NCBI GenBank assembly: GCA_024229115.1
Contig: JAAEST010000122.1
Location: 124,001-188,000 of the forward strand
Origin: Oligoflexia bacterium
GTDB lineage: Bacteria; Bdellovibrionota; Bacteriovoracia; Bacteriovoracales; Bacteriovoracaceae
DNA: 64,000 bases
Direction: 5' to 3'
Made by a program: the position numbers and the translations under genes. Of the stretch, positions 41,134-49,574 are shown one piece after another. Under the pieces are notes generated by a model, which did no database searches, was not told the DNA's origin, and saw nothing but the letters and a program-made list of their open reading frames with translations. The stretch's first letter is position 1; every line of letters begins with the position of its first letter.

Positions 41134-42098
41134 CGAATTAAAATTCCGTATCCCATGTTAATTTTCATGGGATACACTTCTTCAATTCCCATGACTTCCA
41201 TAAATGATTCTACGAGAATGAGATTGGTAACATCAGTTGGTGCAAACCTACCACCAATTTGCTTATCAGTGAGTTTATACCTTTTTGGAATAACCTTCTT
41301 AATTCTTTCTAAAGTAAAATGACCACGAGACTTTGTTTGTCCTTTCACTGAGTAATAATGGACACCACCAATACCAATAACTTTTGTATTTTTTGGAACG
41401 GGTCTAAAAGCAATTGGTAAATCTTTAATAATTCTTTCTTTTAATTCTTTTTTAGCATTTTCATAGAGGCTTTTTCCGATAGGGTTGGGGCTTAAGCCTC
41501 TTCTATTACCAATCTTCATCGCCATATCTTTAAATGTTACAGAAGCGATATTTCCTAGGTATTCATTTACTTTTCCAGAGTTATTAAGTGTAATTTGTGA
41601 ACTACCTCCACCGATATCCCACACCATGTATGGACCTTGAAAGTTTTGTTGGGCTTCTACAGCAAGAACTCCTAAACGAGCCTCTTCATTTTGAGAAATG
41701 ATGCTTAGATTGATTTCTGTTTTCTCTGATAATTTTTTCAGCGATTCAATACCGTTCTTGGCTTTGCGAAAAGCTGAAGTGGCCACACCATTAAATTCTG
41801 TTGCTCCTAACTTTCTCGCTTTAGATTTCTGTGCCAAAAGAACAAGTGTCCCTTGTTGAATAATATCTCTTGTCATTGAATTATCATTTTTGATGAGATT
41901 GTCTTTGTAGGCGACAGGTGCTTGATCTTCATGAAGAATCTTTGAAATCTTCTTGGTGCAAATATTTACCTCGGCCACAGTGACTTTAGTGGAACCAGAA
42001 CCTACGTCAAAGGCCGCTTTCTTAACTAAGCACTTATCAGTCTGAGGTTGGCAAGAAACCAAAAATACAAGTGTGATAGTGGAGATTAGCCATTTCAT
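41130..42098 (-). CDS. Lipoprotein of the Ppx/GppA phosphatase family
   Basis: The protein begins with a hydrophobic leader ending Leu-Val-Ser-Cys (lipobox, Cys16), so it should be a lipid-anchored periplasmic protein. The rest matches the Ppx/GppA fold: Ala-Phe-Asp-Val-Gly-Ser-Gly-Ser-Thr-Lys near residue 30, Val-Ala-Thr-Ser-Ala-Phe-Arg, Ile-Ser-Gln-Asn-Glu-Glu-Ala-Arg-Leu-Gly, and the phosphate-binding Trp-Asp-Ile-Gly-Gly-Gly-Ser-Ser-Gln. Catalytic residues appear intact. Ppx/GppA enzymes normally hydrolyse polyphosphate or pppGpp in the cytoplasm, so export is unusual. The HD-like C-terminal domain of long forms is absent. Confidence 0.85.
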   Translation of the reverse strand: MKWLISTITLVFLVSCQPQTDKCLVKKAAFDVGSGSTKVTVAEVNICTKKISKILHEDQAPVAYKDNLIKNDNSMTRDIIQQGTLVLLAQKSKARKLGATEFNGVATSAFRKAKNGIESLKKLSEKTEINLSIISQNEEARLGVLAVEAQQNFQGPYMVWDIGGGSSQITLNNSGKVNEYLGNIASVTFKDMAMKIGNRRGLSPNPIGKSLYENAKKELKERIIKDLPIAFRPVPKNTKVIGIGGVHYYSVKGQTKSRGHFTLERIKKVIPKRYKLTDKQIGGRFAPTDVTNLILVESFMEVMGIEEVYPMKINMGYGILIR

Positions 42099-42109
42099 AG
42101 GTCATCCTT

Positions 42110-42206
42110 ATTAGGTATCGAAGCTTATACCTCCTATTATACAGTAATATTAGGTATTTACGCAGGGTCAATATCTTCCTCTTTGTTCAGATTCTTCAAT
42201 AGGTAT
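42110..42206. repeat. Three WTAGGTAT repeats in a divergent promoter region
   Basis: ATTAGGTAT occurs at 42110-42118 and 42149-42157, and AATAGGTAT at 42198-42206. The first copy also forms an inverted repeat AGGTAT-8-ATACCT. All lie between the lipoprotein GppA gene and the reductase-peroxiredoxin operon. They could be operator sites for a redox or stress regulator acting on either gene. The AT-rich background makes chance copies possible. Confidence 0.35.
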
Positions 42207-42303
42207 TCTCTATGGGGACATATAGAAGATTGATTTTATTTATCTATAAGAATCTACGATACTGTTTATGAACTTAAGAAAACCCTTTTATAAGGAGTGA
42301 CAT

Positions 42304-43323
42304 ATGAGTAACAAAATTATCCCTATTGCTGTTGTTGGAGCTGGTGCAGCTGGCTCAATGGCGGCTTTAAGAGCGGGTCTCAATAATGATGAGATACATC
42401 TCTTTCCGGGAAATGCCAAGCACAAGAAGAAGAGCCGTGCTCAATGGGTGACAAAGATTGAGAATGTTCCGGGGCTTTCTAAATATAGAAGAGGGATTTC
42501 TGATCCTCATAAAGAATCTTTAGAAGAGTTTATGGAGAGTCCGTTAGGACATAAGCTTCATGTTCACAAGAATGTAGGAATCTCTAAGATTGAGAAACTT
42601 GATGATGGATTATTTAGACTGGAAGGAACAAATGATGAAACTTTCTTAGCTCAGTTTGTAATTATTGCGACGGGAGTAATGGATGTTCAGCCAGAGATTG
42701 AAGGAAGTATTAAAACAATTTTTCCTTATGCCAATATTCAGCTGATTGATTATTGTATTCGTTGTGATGGACATAGAAGTTACGGTAAAGAGACTGGAGT
42801 GATTGGTCATGGACCAGGTGCTGCTTGGGTCGCCATCATGCTTAAGGAAAGATATGAGCTTCCTAATGCTGTTGTTCTCACAAATGGATTAGAACCGGAG
42901 TGGGATGAAAATACTCAAGACATTCTTGATATGTATAACATCGATGTCGTAAAAGAGCCGATCGTTGATTTTCTAGGGAATCCAAAAGAAGGAATCTTAG
43001 AAGGGGCGACTTTGGAAAATGGGCATAGTGTTTATTTTGATTTCGCTTTTGTTTCATTAGGGATGCTTGTTTACAACAAACTCGCTACTGATGTTGGAGC
43101 CGACGTTGATGAGAGAGGTTTTGTGATCACGAATGATAAAGGCGAGAGTACTGTCTCAAATCTTTATGTGGCCGGAGACTTAAGAGCGAATACTAAGAAA
43201 CAAATCTATACTGCATGGGATACAGCTGTAGACAGTGCAGATGATATTAATGGAAAGATTAGAAAAGAAAGACGTAACAAGTTGCTCGAGCAACATAAAA
43301 ACAGGAGATTTAGTCATGTCTAA
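42304..43323 (+). CDS. Thioredoxin-reductase-like flavoprotein
   Basis: A 339-residue pyridine nucleotide-disulfide oxidoreductase. FAD motif Gly-Ala-Gly-Ala-Ala-Gly at 12-17; NAD(P) motif Gly-His-Gly-Pro-Gly-Ala-Ala near 168-174; redox motif Cys-Ile-Arg-Cys-Asp-Gly at 151-156, placed as in low-molecular-weight thioredoxin reductase; closing Val-Ala-Gly-Asp-Leu. It is more divergent than housekeeping TrxB. The overlap with the peroxiredoxin-glutaredoxin gene (8 bases) suggests it feeds electrons to that protein directly. AAGGAG precedes the ATG. Confidence 0.85.
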   Translation: MSNKIIPIAVVGAGAAGSMAALRAGLNNDEIHLFPGNAKHKKKSRAQWVTKIENVPGLSKYRRGISDPHKESLEEFMESPLGHKLHVHKNVGISKIEKLDDGLFRLEGTNDETFLAQFVIIATGVMDVQPEIEGSIKTIFPYANIQLIDYCIRCDGHRSYGKETGVIGHGPGAAWVAIMLKERYELPNAVVLTNGLEPEWDENTQDILDMYNIDVVKEPIVDFLGNPKEGILEGATLENGHSVYFDFAFVSLGMLVYNKLATDVGADVDERGFVITNDKGESTVSNLYVAGDLRANTKKQIYTAWDTAVDSADDINGKIRKERRNKLLEQHKNRRFSHV

Positions 43324-44041
43324 ATTAGAAAACAGAGAAGGACAAAGAGTCCCAGAAGTAACATTCAAGTTAAGAGAAAACGGAGAATTTGTTGATAGAA
43401 CTTCAGCTGATATCTTCAACGGTAGATCAGTGATCGTATTTGCTCTACCTGGAGCTTTCACACCAACTTGTAGTTCAACTCATTTACCTAGATACAATGA
43501 CCTTGCCGCTACTTTTAGTAAGCATGGTGTAGATGAGATTGTGTGCCTTTCTGTTAACGATGCCTTTGTAATGAATGCATGGGGAAAAGATCAAGAGGCA
43601 GAAAATGTAACTCTTATTGGAGATGGAAATGGTGAGTTCACTGATGGAATGGGAATGCTTGTAGATAAAGCAGACCTAGGATTTGGTAAAAGAACTTGGA
43701 GATACTCTATGCACGTAGTTGATGGAGTGATTAAGAAAATGTTTATCGAACCAGATGTTCCAGGTGACCCATTTGAAGTTTCTGATGCGGATACGATGTT
43801 AAAATACTTAGCTCCTGATGAGAAAGTCTCTGAAACAACAGTTCTTTTCTCAAAAGATGGATGTCCACACTGTGCAAGAGCAAAGCAAATTTTAGGAGAG
43901 AAAAATATTTCTTTCACTGAGATTAAAGGTGTAAAAACTAATGCTCTTAAAGGAATGGGCGGAGCAGGAACTTATCCTCTCGTGTTTATGGATGGAAAAA
44001 TTGTTGGTGGTGCTGACGACTTAGCGAAGCACCTCTCTTAA
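43316..44041 (+). CDS. Peroxiredoxin-glutaredoxin hybrid
   Basis: I start at ATG 43316, in the last codons of the reductase gene, giving 241 residues. The N-terminal 165 residues are a Prx5-type peroxiredoxin with peroxidatic Cys52 in Pro-Gly-Ala-Phe-Thr-Pro-Thr-Cys. The C-terminal 70 are a glutaredoxin with Cys-Pro-His-Cys at 183-186 and a late Thr-Tyr-Pro-Leu-Val-Phe. Hybrid Prx5 enzymes of this design, as in Haemophilus, use the attached glutaredoxin as reductant for peroxide removal. Here the partner reductase is encoded in the same operon. The 3' end overlaps the converging TatD gene by 21 bases. Confidence 0.92.
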   Translation: MSKLENREGQRVPEVTFKLRENGEFVDRTSADIFNGRSVIVFALPGAFTPTCSSTHLPRYNDLAATFSKHGVDEIVCLSVNDAFVMNAWGKDQEAENVTLIGDGNGEFTDGMGMLVDKADLGFGKRTWRYSMHVVDGVIKKMFIEPDVPGDPFEVSDADTMLKYLAPDEKVSETTVLFSKDGCPHCARAKQILGEKNISFTEIKGVKTNALKGMGGAGTYPLVFMDGKIVGGADDLAKHLS

Positions 44042-44710
44042 GTCTAAGAAGTTGGTCAAGCATTGCTTGGCCAGCTTTTCTTCTAAATTTAGCTTCCTTT
44101 CTATCTCCAGATAATGATCTTGAATTGAAATATCTGAATCATCTGTTTCTAAGAAAAGTTTATCTAGAGGGATCGATTCTATGTCGCTAGAAATCTTCGA
44201 GTTTTTCTTATAGTAAGTTGGACCGATACTAAAGTAGGGGTTTAGCTTGTTTGAAATTTCTTTAATCATCTGAGCATTGCCATTGAAGTCATGAAAAACA
44301 ACCTTTAGGTTTGTGAGATGGTCAAAGCAACTTTCAAACACTCTTATGATCTCAGCATGTGCCTTCACATTATGAAGAATAAAAGTTTGTATCTTTTGTT
44401 CCTTAAGAAATAGGAGAATTTCTTTTAAGCATTCTTCTTGTTCTTTTAAAGAAACTTCACATTTAACTTTATCAATCCCAAATTCTCCAGCTCCAAGAAA
44501 TTGAGGATGATCTTTATATTTAAGAATCATTTCTTTGAAGATAGGGAATAAAGTAGGGAAGTCTTGTAGCTTCCAAGGATGAAGACCAATAGTGAAAAAC
44601 TTATCCTTGTTTAAGGAATGTAAAATGTCGTTGTTGATTTCCTCAGTGCTGAGAACTTCAATACATTCTTGGGATGCAAGATGATGGCAGTGAAAATTAA
44701 TGAGATTCAT
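44021..44710 (-). CDS. TatD-family metal-dependent hydrolase
   Basis: I start at ATG 44710 (Met-Asn-Leu-Ile-Asn), which overlaps the tcdA stop by 14 bases. The 229-residue protein has the amidohydrolase metal ligands in order: His-Cys-His-His near the start, Gly-Ala-Gly-Glu-Phe-Gly-Ile-Asp, a His in Phe-Ile-Leu-His-Asn, a His in Val-Val-Phe-His-Asp, and Asp in Glu-Thr-Asp. TatD proteins are nucleases or aminoacyl hydrolases. It is somewhat shorter than E. coli TatD (260). It shares the transcript of tcdA. Confidence 0.85.
   Translation of the reverse strand: MNLINFHCHHLASQECIEVLSTEEINNDILHSLNKDKFFTIGLHPWKLQDFPTLFPIFKEMILKYKDHPQFLGAGEFGIDKVKCEVSLKEQEECLKEILLFLKEQKIQTFILHNVKAHAEIIRVFESCFDHLTNLKVVFHDFNGNAQMIKEISNKLNPYFSIGPTYYKKNSKISSDIESIPLDKLFLETDDSDISIQDHYLEIERKLNLEEKLAKQCLTNFLDLREVLR
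44053..44083 (+). terminator. Possible terminator after the peroxiredoxin gene
   Basis: Stem 44053-44061 with 44065-44073 (nine pairs, one G-T) has a three-base loop and is followed by GCTTTTCTTC. The T-run is broken, so strength is uncertain. It lies inside the 3' end of the opposing TatD gene. Confidence 0.5.
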
Positions 44711-45497
44711 TGATGTTTTGAATGGCTGCTTGAGCACAGGCAAAGCCAAATGTTCCCGTCATCATACAAGATGTTCCCATTCCTGTTGAACAGTCGAGGG
44801 CCTTGGCCGCTTTATGTGAGTCAGTATCATTTTTAGGAATATCTTTCTTAAAGCAAGTTCCCCCTTTGTCATCTGGGTAGATGGCCCTTTCAGTATTAGA
44901 AACGGCTAGAATTCCAAACTTATTTCTTCCTTTTTCAAAACCAAAGTCACGACGTAACTTCTTTCTCATTCTTTTGAGAAGCATATCTTGGCAAGCATCT
45001 CCAAGGTCAGCAATTTGAACTTTAGAAATATCAAACTTTCCTGCCGCTCCTCCTGAAGTGACGACAGGAACTTTTCTTTCATAGCATTGTGAAATGAGTA
45101 GACACTTATTAGTTAATCCATCGATGGCATCAACAACCACATCCGGCTTTAAATTGAATAAACTGTCGACTGAGTCGGCAGTAAAGAAGTCTTCGAGGAT
45201 ATTTATTTTGATGTCAGGATTTATTAGTTTTAGCCTTTGGGCCATCATCTGAACCTTTGAGTGGCCTACTGAATCGTTGAGTGCATGTAGTTGACGATTG
45301 GTATTGGTAATACAAATCTCATCTAAATCCATGAGCGTTATTTCGCCAACACCGCTTCTACAAAGGGCTTCAGCACACCATGTACCAACCCCTCCAATTC
45401 CAATAACGGCAACGTGTGATTTAGAAATCTTTTCTAGTTGCTTAGTGCCATAAAGACGACCTATAGCGCCATAACGTTGTTGATATTCGTTGTTCAC
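44697..45497 (-). CDS. tcdA: tRNA threonylcarbamoyladenosine dehydratase TcdA
   Basis: A 266-residue E1-like protein of the TcdA/CsdL group. It starts Tyr-Gly-Ala-Ile-Gly-Arg-Leu-Tyr-Gly, then the ATP motif Gly-Ile-Gly-Gly-Val-Gly-Thr-Trp-Cys, Asp-Leu-Asp-Glu-Ile-Cys-Ile-Thr-Asn-Thr-Asn-Arg-Gln, and Asp-Ala-Ile-Asp-Gly. It converts t6A at tRNA position 37 into cyclic ct6A using ATP. The sulfur partners CsdA and CsdE are not nearby. TatD follows on the same transcript. Confidence 0.93.
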   Translation of the reverse strand: MNNEYQQRYGAIGRLYGTKQLEKISKSHVAVIGIGGVGTWCAEALCRSGVGEITLMDLDEICITNTNRQLHALNDSVGHSKVQMMAQRLKLINPDIKINILEDFFTADSVDSLFNLKPDVVVDAIDGLTNKCLLISQCYERKVPVVTSGGAAGKFDISKVQIADLGDACQDMLLKRMRKKLRRDFGFEKGRNKFGILAVSNTERAIYPDDKGGTCFKKDIPKNDTDSHKAAKALDCSTGMGTSCMMTGTFGFACAQAAIQNINESH

Positions 45498-45645
45498 GTC
45501 AAACTCCTTACACCCCTATATACCATAGGTTATTGGACTTTCTATAAAAATTTTTGATAGGCTTACTAGCACTTACAAAATTAATGTACGCATGGATCGC
45601 GTATAAATAACAAGGGACTGTCTTATCGAAACACAATCATTACCT

Positions 45646-46155
45646 ATGTTTGACGGAACAAATACAGAAGAATTTTTTCTAAACAGAAGCTTTAAGCCTG
45701 ATGATATTGTTGTCTCTCCAAAGTTTGGAATTGGAGTGATTAAAGGAATTGAATTTTTAGAAAGTATGAATAGAAGCTTTTTTACTATTTCTTCTATTGA
45801 TAACAAACTTAAGAATATGATTCCTACAGATTCTGAGATTCTTATCAGAAAGGTTTCTACTAAAAATTCATTTAATAAATCACTAGATAAAATCAATGCT
45901 AAAGATGTTACGAAAGAGTATGAATGTCGTAAGGATAGAATCGCTGCTTTCCAAGAGAAGATTCGCTCTAATAAAGTAACACTGACTACAATTCTTGCCG
46001 TTATTAAAGAGATTCAACAACTTAAAGATAAGGGTGCTGTTGAAAGACAAATGATGAACGAACTTCTAGCAACTGTTTCTAGAGAATATGCATTTGTTTT
46101 TGAGTGTGAAGAAGACGAAGCTAAGAAGACAATTAAGAAACGTCTACTTCAATAA
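45646..46155 (+). CDS. CarD-like RNA-polymerase-binding regulator
   Basis: Residues 15-65 match the CarD/TRCF RNA-polymerase-interaction domain: Phe-Lys-Pro-Asp-Asp-Ile-Val-Val-Ser-Pro-Lys-Phe-Gly-Ile-Gly-Val-Ile, then Ile-Glu and Met-Ile-Pro-Thr-Asp. A helical C-terminal region follows, as in CarD and CdnL proteins that stabilise open promoter complexes. At 169 residues it is in the usual range. The start ATG 45646 lacks a ribosome site at normal distance. A GGGA lies farther upstream, before an open but ATG-less stretch, so the exact start is uncertain. Confidence 0.75.
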   Translation: MFDGTNTEEFFLNRSFKPDDIVVSPKFGIGVIKGIEFLESMNRSFFTISSIDNKLKNMIPTDSEILIRKVSTKNSFNKSLDKINAKDVTKEYECRKDRIAAFQEKIRSNKVTLTTILAVIKEIQQLKDKGAVERQMMNELLATVSREYAFVFECEEDEAKKTIKKRLLQ

Positions 46156-46233
46156 TCACCAATCCTAACTTACCGAAATCACATATTGCTTAAAAGTGGT
46201 GTTAAAATTATTTAGCACTACTTTTAGGTATTT

Positions 46234-47493
46234 ATGAGAAAGAACTTAGACAAAAAATACTTTCATCTTACAGCTCTTATCATTGCCCCTGTGGGTTATC
46301 TTTTCTCTGTTTTCTATTACTTTATCCTTGATGCTCCCAAGTCAGGACTAACTGTTTTTATTGGCCTTACTTTATTTTTAATTTTGATTCTGATCTTTAA
46401 AGACACAAAACCAAAAATCCAAATGAATATTGGAGTGTTTACCTATTATATGATTTTTGTCTTCTTAACTTTCTTTACCGGAGGAGTAAATAGTCCCAAT
46501 ATTTGGTGGCTTCCTTTAGGGGCTGTCATGGCCTCGAACTTCTTGCCAAAGAAAGAAACGGCTATTTTGTCGGCATTGATTATTCTTTTTATTCTTTTGA
46601 TCCAAATTCCGGTAATTAACTCATATGCGATTAATGAAATCTCTTTTGTGAATCGAACTGTTTTTTACAATATTTCCTTAGCCTTCTTTGCAATTTCGAT
46701 AGGTCTTATTGTGTATGTTGGAAAGAGTTACGCAGAAATTATCATTAAAGCGAATAAGAAAAGTTTAAAGTTGCTTGAATCTCAAGATAGATTGGCCAGT
46801 CTTGGAATTCTTGCGGGAAATATTACTCACGAAATTAATAATCCACTTCAGGTGTTAATGGGTTCGTCTCAATTTTTAAATGAAGAACTAAAAAAACAAG
46901 GTCCAAGTGAGGAGACTATAAATAAGCACGCCAAAACTATTGACTTAAAGGTGAGTGAAATTGCGGAAGTCGTAAAGGGATTAAGGCTCCTTTCTCGAGA
47001 TGGAGAAAATGATGAAGTTCAAGTCATAGAATTAGAGAAACTGATAGGAGAAGTTTGTCACATCATGAACACTGATTTAAGTGACGCCACCTTTGAGTTT
47101 TCAATTGAAAATGAAATGACTGATAAGAGTTTCCAATTTACTTCTAATAAGATTCTGATCTTAAGAGTTTTAGTCAATCTTATTACAAATAGCGTTTATG
47201 CTATTAAGGAGATCGAAGAGAAGTGGGTGAAGCTACATGTGTCTGAAGACTTCCACCATTTGAAACTTCGAATTATAGATTCTGGACATGGAATCCCCGA
47301 CGAAATTCAAGAACAGATCTATGAACCTCTCTTTACGACGAAACCAGATGGAGAAGGGACGGGCATCGGTCTTCCTCTATGCCGAGATATTATTGAAAGT
47401 CTTGGTGGAAAGTTAAGATATGAGTTATTTAATGGAAATACTTCATTTTTAATAAGTTTGCCAAAAAAGTCTAAGCTCCGTCGAACCAGTTAA
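46234..47493 (+). CDS. Membrane sensor histidine kinase
   Basis: A 419-residue kinase with six predicted helices in residues 12-165, a short coiled linker, and HisKA with His199 in Asn-Ile-Thr-His-Glu-Ile-Asn-Asn-Pro-Leu. The HATPase domain carries an N-box (Asn-Leu-Ile-Thr-Asn-Ser), Asp-Ser-Gly-His-Gly-Ile-Pro and Gly-Glu-Gly-Thr-Gly-Ile-Gly-Leu. There is no periplasmic loop of note, so the signal is probably sensed in or at the membrane. No response regulator adjoins it. The orphan receiver at 7.6-8.0 kb is a conceivable partner, without direct evidence. Confidence 0.9.
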   Translation: MRKNLDKKYFHLTALIIAPVGYLFSVFYYFILDAPKSGLTVFIGLTLFLILILIFKDTKPKIQMNIGVFTYYMIFVFLTFFTGGVNSPNIWWLPLGAVMASNFLPKKETAILSALIILFILLIQIPVINSYAINEISFVNRTVFYNISLAFFAISIGLIVYVGKSYAEIIIKANKKSLKLLESQDRLASLGILAGNITHEINNPLQVLMGSSQFLNEELKKQGPSEETINKHAKTIDLKVSEIAEVVKGLRLLSRDGENDEVQVIELEKLIGEVCHIMNTDLSDATFEFSIENEMTDKSFQFTSNKILILRVLVNLITNSVYAIKEIEEKWVKLHVSEDFHHLKLRIIDSGHGIPDEIQEQIYEPLFTTKPDGEGTGIGLPLCRDIIESLGGKLRYELFNGNTSFLISLPKKSKLRRTS

Positions 47494-48505
47494 GCCCAAG
47501 GCTAACAATTTTTTGAAGAAGCTCTTCATACTTGAGACCTGATGCCTTAGCACTTAAGGCAAACTCATCTTCATTGCCAATATTAGGATTTGGATTGGCC
47601 TCAATAACATAGAATTCATTCTTATCGTTCATTCGAAGATCAATTCTTGTATAGCCATTTTGTTCTAAGGCCTTATATGTCTTTTTAGCAATATCATGGG
47701 CCTTCTTAATAAGATCATCATCTAACTTTGCTTTCTGGGTATCAATACCTTTTCTAGAGCGATACTTATTATTCCATTTGGCCTGACGAGAGTAGAGTTC
47801 TTTTTCTGGATTGTCGGCGTTTTTAAAAACTAACTCCCAGACAGGGAGAGTATGGAGACGATAGTTACCATAAACACCAACATAGAATTCTCTTCCTTCT
47901 ATAAACTCTTCGACGATAACGTCAGTATTAAATGTCTTATGAATATACTGAATACGCTCTAATAGCTTCTCTTCTGATTTAACAACTGAAGCTTGAGAAA
48001 TTCCAAGAGAGGCTTCTTCATTAAGGCACTTTACAATCACAGGATATTCAACCCACTTAGGAACTTTCTTCTTTTTATTTTTTGGGAAAACAACAAACTT
48101 AGGAGTCTTAATTCGATGATAGCTGAGAAGTTTCTTGGTGAGAGCTTTATCTCTTCCCAGTATAAGACCTCGAGGATTATTTCCAGTGTAAGGGACTCGA
48201 AGAAGTTCTAAATAACTAACAACATTTTGATCAAAGAGTGACTCACCATCAAACTCTTCAAGAAGGTTGTAAACAATGTGAGGTTTAAATTCTTCAACTG
48301 CGCTACGAATTTTTGTGAGATCTGAATAGACACCAAGTTTTTCGACTGTGTGGCCGGCTTTTGAAAGTGTCTCAATAACATTCAATTCTGTCACCCAAGC
48401 TGGATCAGGAGCATTATCCTTCTTTGCTTGTTTGATTAATTCTTTAGCATTTTCAGGCGGAACTAAATCCACGTGCATTAGCACTAAAACCCTGAGTGAT
48501 CTCAT
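47471..48505 (-). CDS. ATP-grasp ligase related to D-Ala-D-Ala ligase
   Basis: A 344-residue protein with the D-Ala-D-Ala ligase fold: an N-terminal Rossmann-like half, a Tyr-Thr-Gly-Asn-Asn-Pro...Arg-Asp-Lys loop (about 108-122), an ATP-grasp core with Val-Ile-Val-Lys-Cys and Val-Ile-Val-Glu-Glu-Phe-Ile-Glu-Gly-Arg, and a metal site Ile-Glu-Ala-Asn-Pro-Asn-Pro. True Ddl ends this motif Glu-Val-Asn-Thr-x-Pro-Gly, so a different carboxylate-amine ligation is likely. It starts 10 bases after the zinc-peptidase-like gene, and the two probably work together on the same peptide or wall substrate. Confidence 0.8.
   Translation of the reverse strand: MRSLRVLVLMHVDLVPPENAKELIKQAKKDNAPDPAWVTELNVIETLSKAGHTVEKLGVYSDLTKIRSAVEEFKPHIVYNLLEEFDGESLFDQNVVSYLELLRVPYTGNNPRGLILGRDKALTKKLLSYHRIKTPKFVVFPKNKKKKVPKWVEYPVIVKCLNEEASLGISQASVVKSEEKLLERIQYIHKTFNTDVIVEEFIEGREFYVGVYGNYRLHTLPVWELVFKNADNPEKELYSRQAKWNNKYRSRKGIDTQKAKLDDDLIKKAHDIAKKTYKALEQNGYTRIDLRMNDKNEFYVIEANPNPNIGNEDEFALSAKASGLKYEELLQKIVSLGLNWFDGA
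47489..47514 (+). terminator. Terminator after the histidine kinase gene
   Basis: A seven-pair stem with one bulged A (47489-47496 with 47500-47506) is followed by AATTTTTT. It overlaps the kinase stop and lies wholly within the 3' end of the opposing ATP-grasp gene. Confidence 0.6.
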
Positions 48506-48515
48506 ATGGTAATAC

Positions 48516-49526
48516 TCACATTAAAACTTTGTGGTTACCTTTAATGATATATGATTTTGCACTTTGGGACAAAATTTGAAGGAGCTGTTTTTGATTTTTT
48601 GTGGAAAAATAGAGATTTTCTCTCCTAGAAGTTCTACTTAAGTCTTTTAAATAGCAATCAATACGATAAGAAGATTCACCTAATTCTCTTCTAAGTTGTT
48701 TCTTAAGTATAGACTTCTTCACCTTTAGAAACTGATAGGCATTAACTTTCATACTATTTGTTAAGATTGGTGAGATGTCTCTCTTTAGTTTTCTTTCTTT
48801 TAAAAGAACTTTACGAGCATATTTCTTAGAGCGTTCATTGAAGAACTCTCTGAGAGTTCTCTTATCTTTGGACCAATGATCAACTTTTTTAACTTTAGTA
48901 TTTTGATTTGTAGAATCTAAACTCTTCATCACCTGATTCACAAAATTTAGTTTCTCGATGGCCGGCCAGTTCTTATACTTTGTTCTCCAGTTTGATTTAG
49001 GAGTTAACCAAGTCGCAAAAGTTTCGGCCCAATCTTCATCTGGGTGGGCCTGAGCATAGTGACCATTTAAGTGACGGACATACTTCTTGGAAAATGGCTG
49101 AACATCATAATCATCTGGGTAGTCTTGAGAAGAAAGACCAAAGATTCTTTGACGAGTTTTATTTCTTCTTAAGCGATAAGCATTATCCAGAGCATGACCA
49201 GTTTCATGACGAAGTAACTTCATCGCCCAGTTAAGAGTTGAGCCTTCTACTTCTCCCTTCGCTTGTCTTTCAAGCTTCATTAACTCAGGATGAAGAAGGA
49301 AAAAAGGAAGAGCAAATCCAGCACTGCCATCCGGGCTAAACCAATCGTCCGAAACCCAAACCTCAGGTTTAAAATCAAGACCCTTTGAAGAAAGCTCTCG
49401 GTAAAGTTTAGAGATAAGCGGAGCTAGCCACGATCTCTCAAGAGAAAGATCTTCGCATTTTGCAAGCTCGCAAATACGGATATCTAGAATGTTCTTTTGA
49501 TCTAAAAGATCGCTAAACTTCGCCAT
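48516..49526 (-). CDS. Putative zinc-binding metallopeptidase
   Basis: I use ATG 49526; an in-frame GTG at 49541 is also possible, and neither has a clear ribosome site. The 336-residue protein has Leu-Leu-Arg-His-Glu-Thr-Gly-His-Ala-Leu-Asp (His-Glu-x-x-His) near residue 108 and, about 55 residues on, His-Pro-Asp-Glu-Asp-Trp-Ala-Glu-Thr-Phe-Ala, whose acidic residue could be the third ligand. This matches proteins annotated as putative zinc-binding metallopeptidase (PF15887-like). No signal peptide, so cytoplasmic. The basic C-terminal third is unassigned. It precedes the ATP-grasp gene by 10 bases. Confidence 0.7.
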   Translation of the reverse strand: MAKFSDLLDQKNILDIRICELAKCEDLSLERSWLAPLISKLYRELSSKGLDFKPEVWVSDDWFSPDGSAGFALPFFLLHPELMKLERQAKGEVEGSTLNWAMKLLRHETGHALDNAYRLRRNKTRQRIFGLSSQDYPDDYDVQPFSKKYVRHLNGHYAQAHPDEDWAETFATWLTPKSNWRTKYKNWPAIEKLNFVNQVMKSLDSTNQNTKVKKVDHWSKDKRTLREFFNERSKKYARKVLLKERKLKRDISPILTNSMKVNAYQFLKVKKSILKKQLRRELGESSYRIDCYLKDLSRTSRRENLYFSTKNQKQLLQILSQSAKSYIIKGNHKVLM

Positions 49527-49574
49527 AGCGTAAGATATCACTTTTTAAAATTTGGAACAATAGAGAGTTATCTA

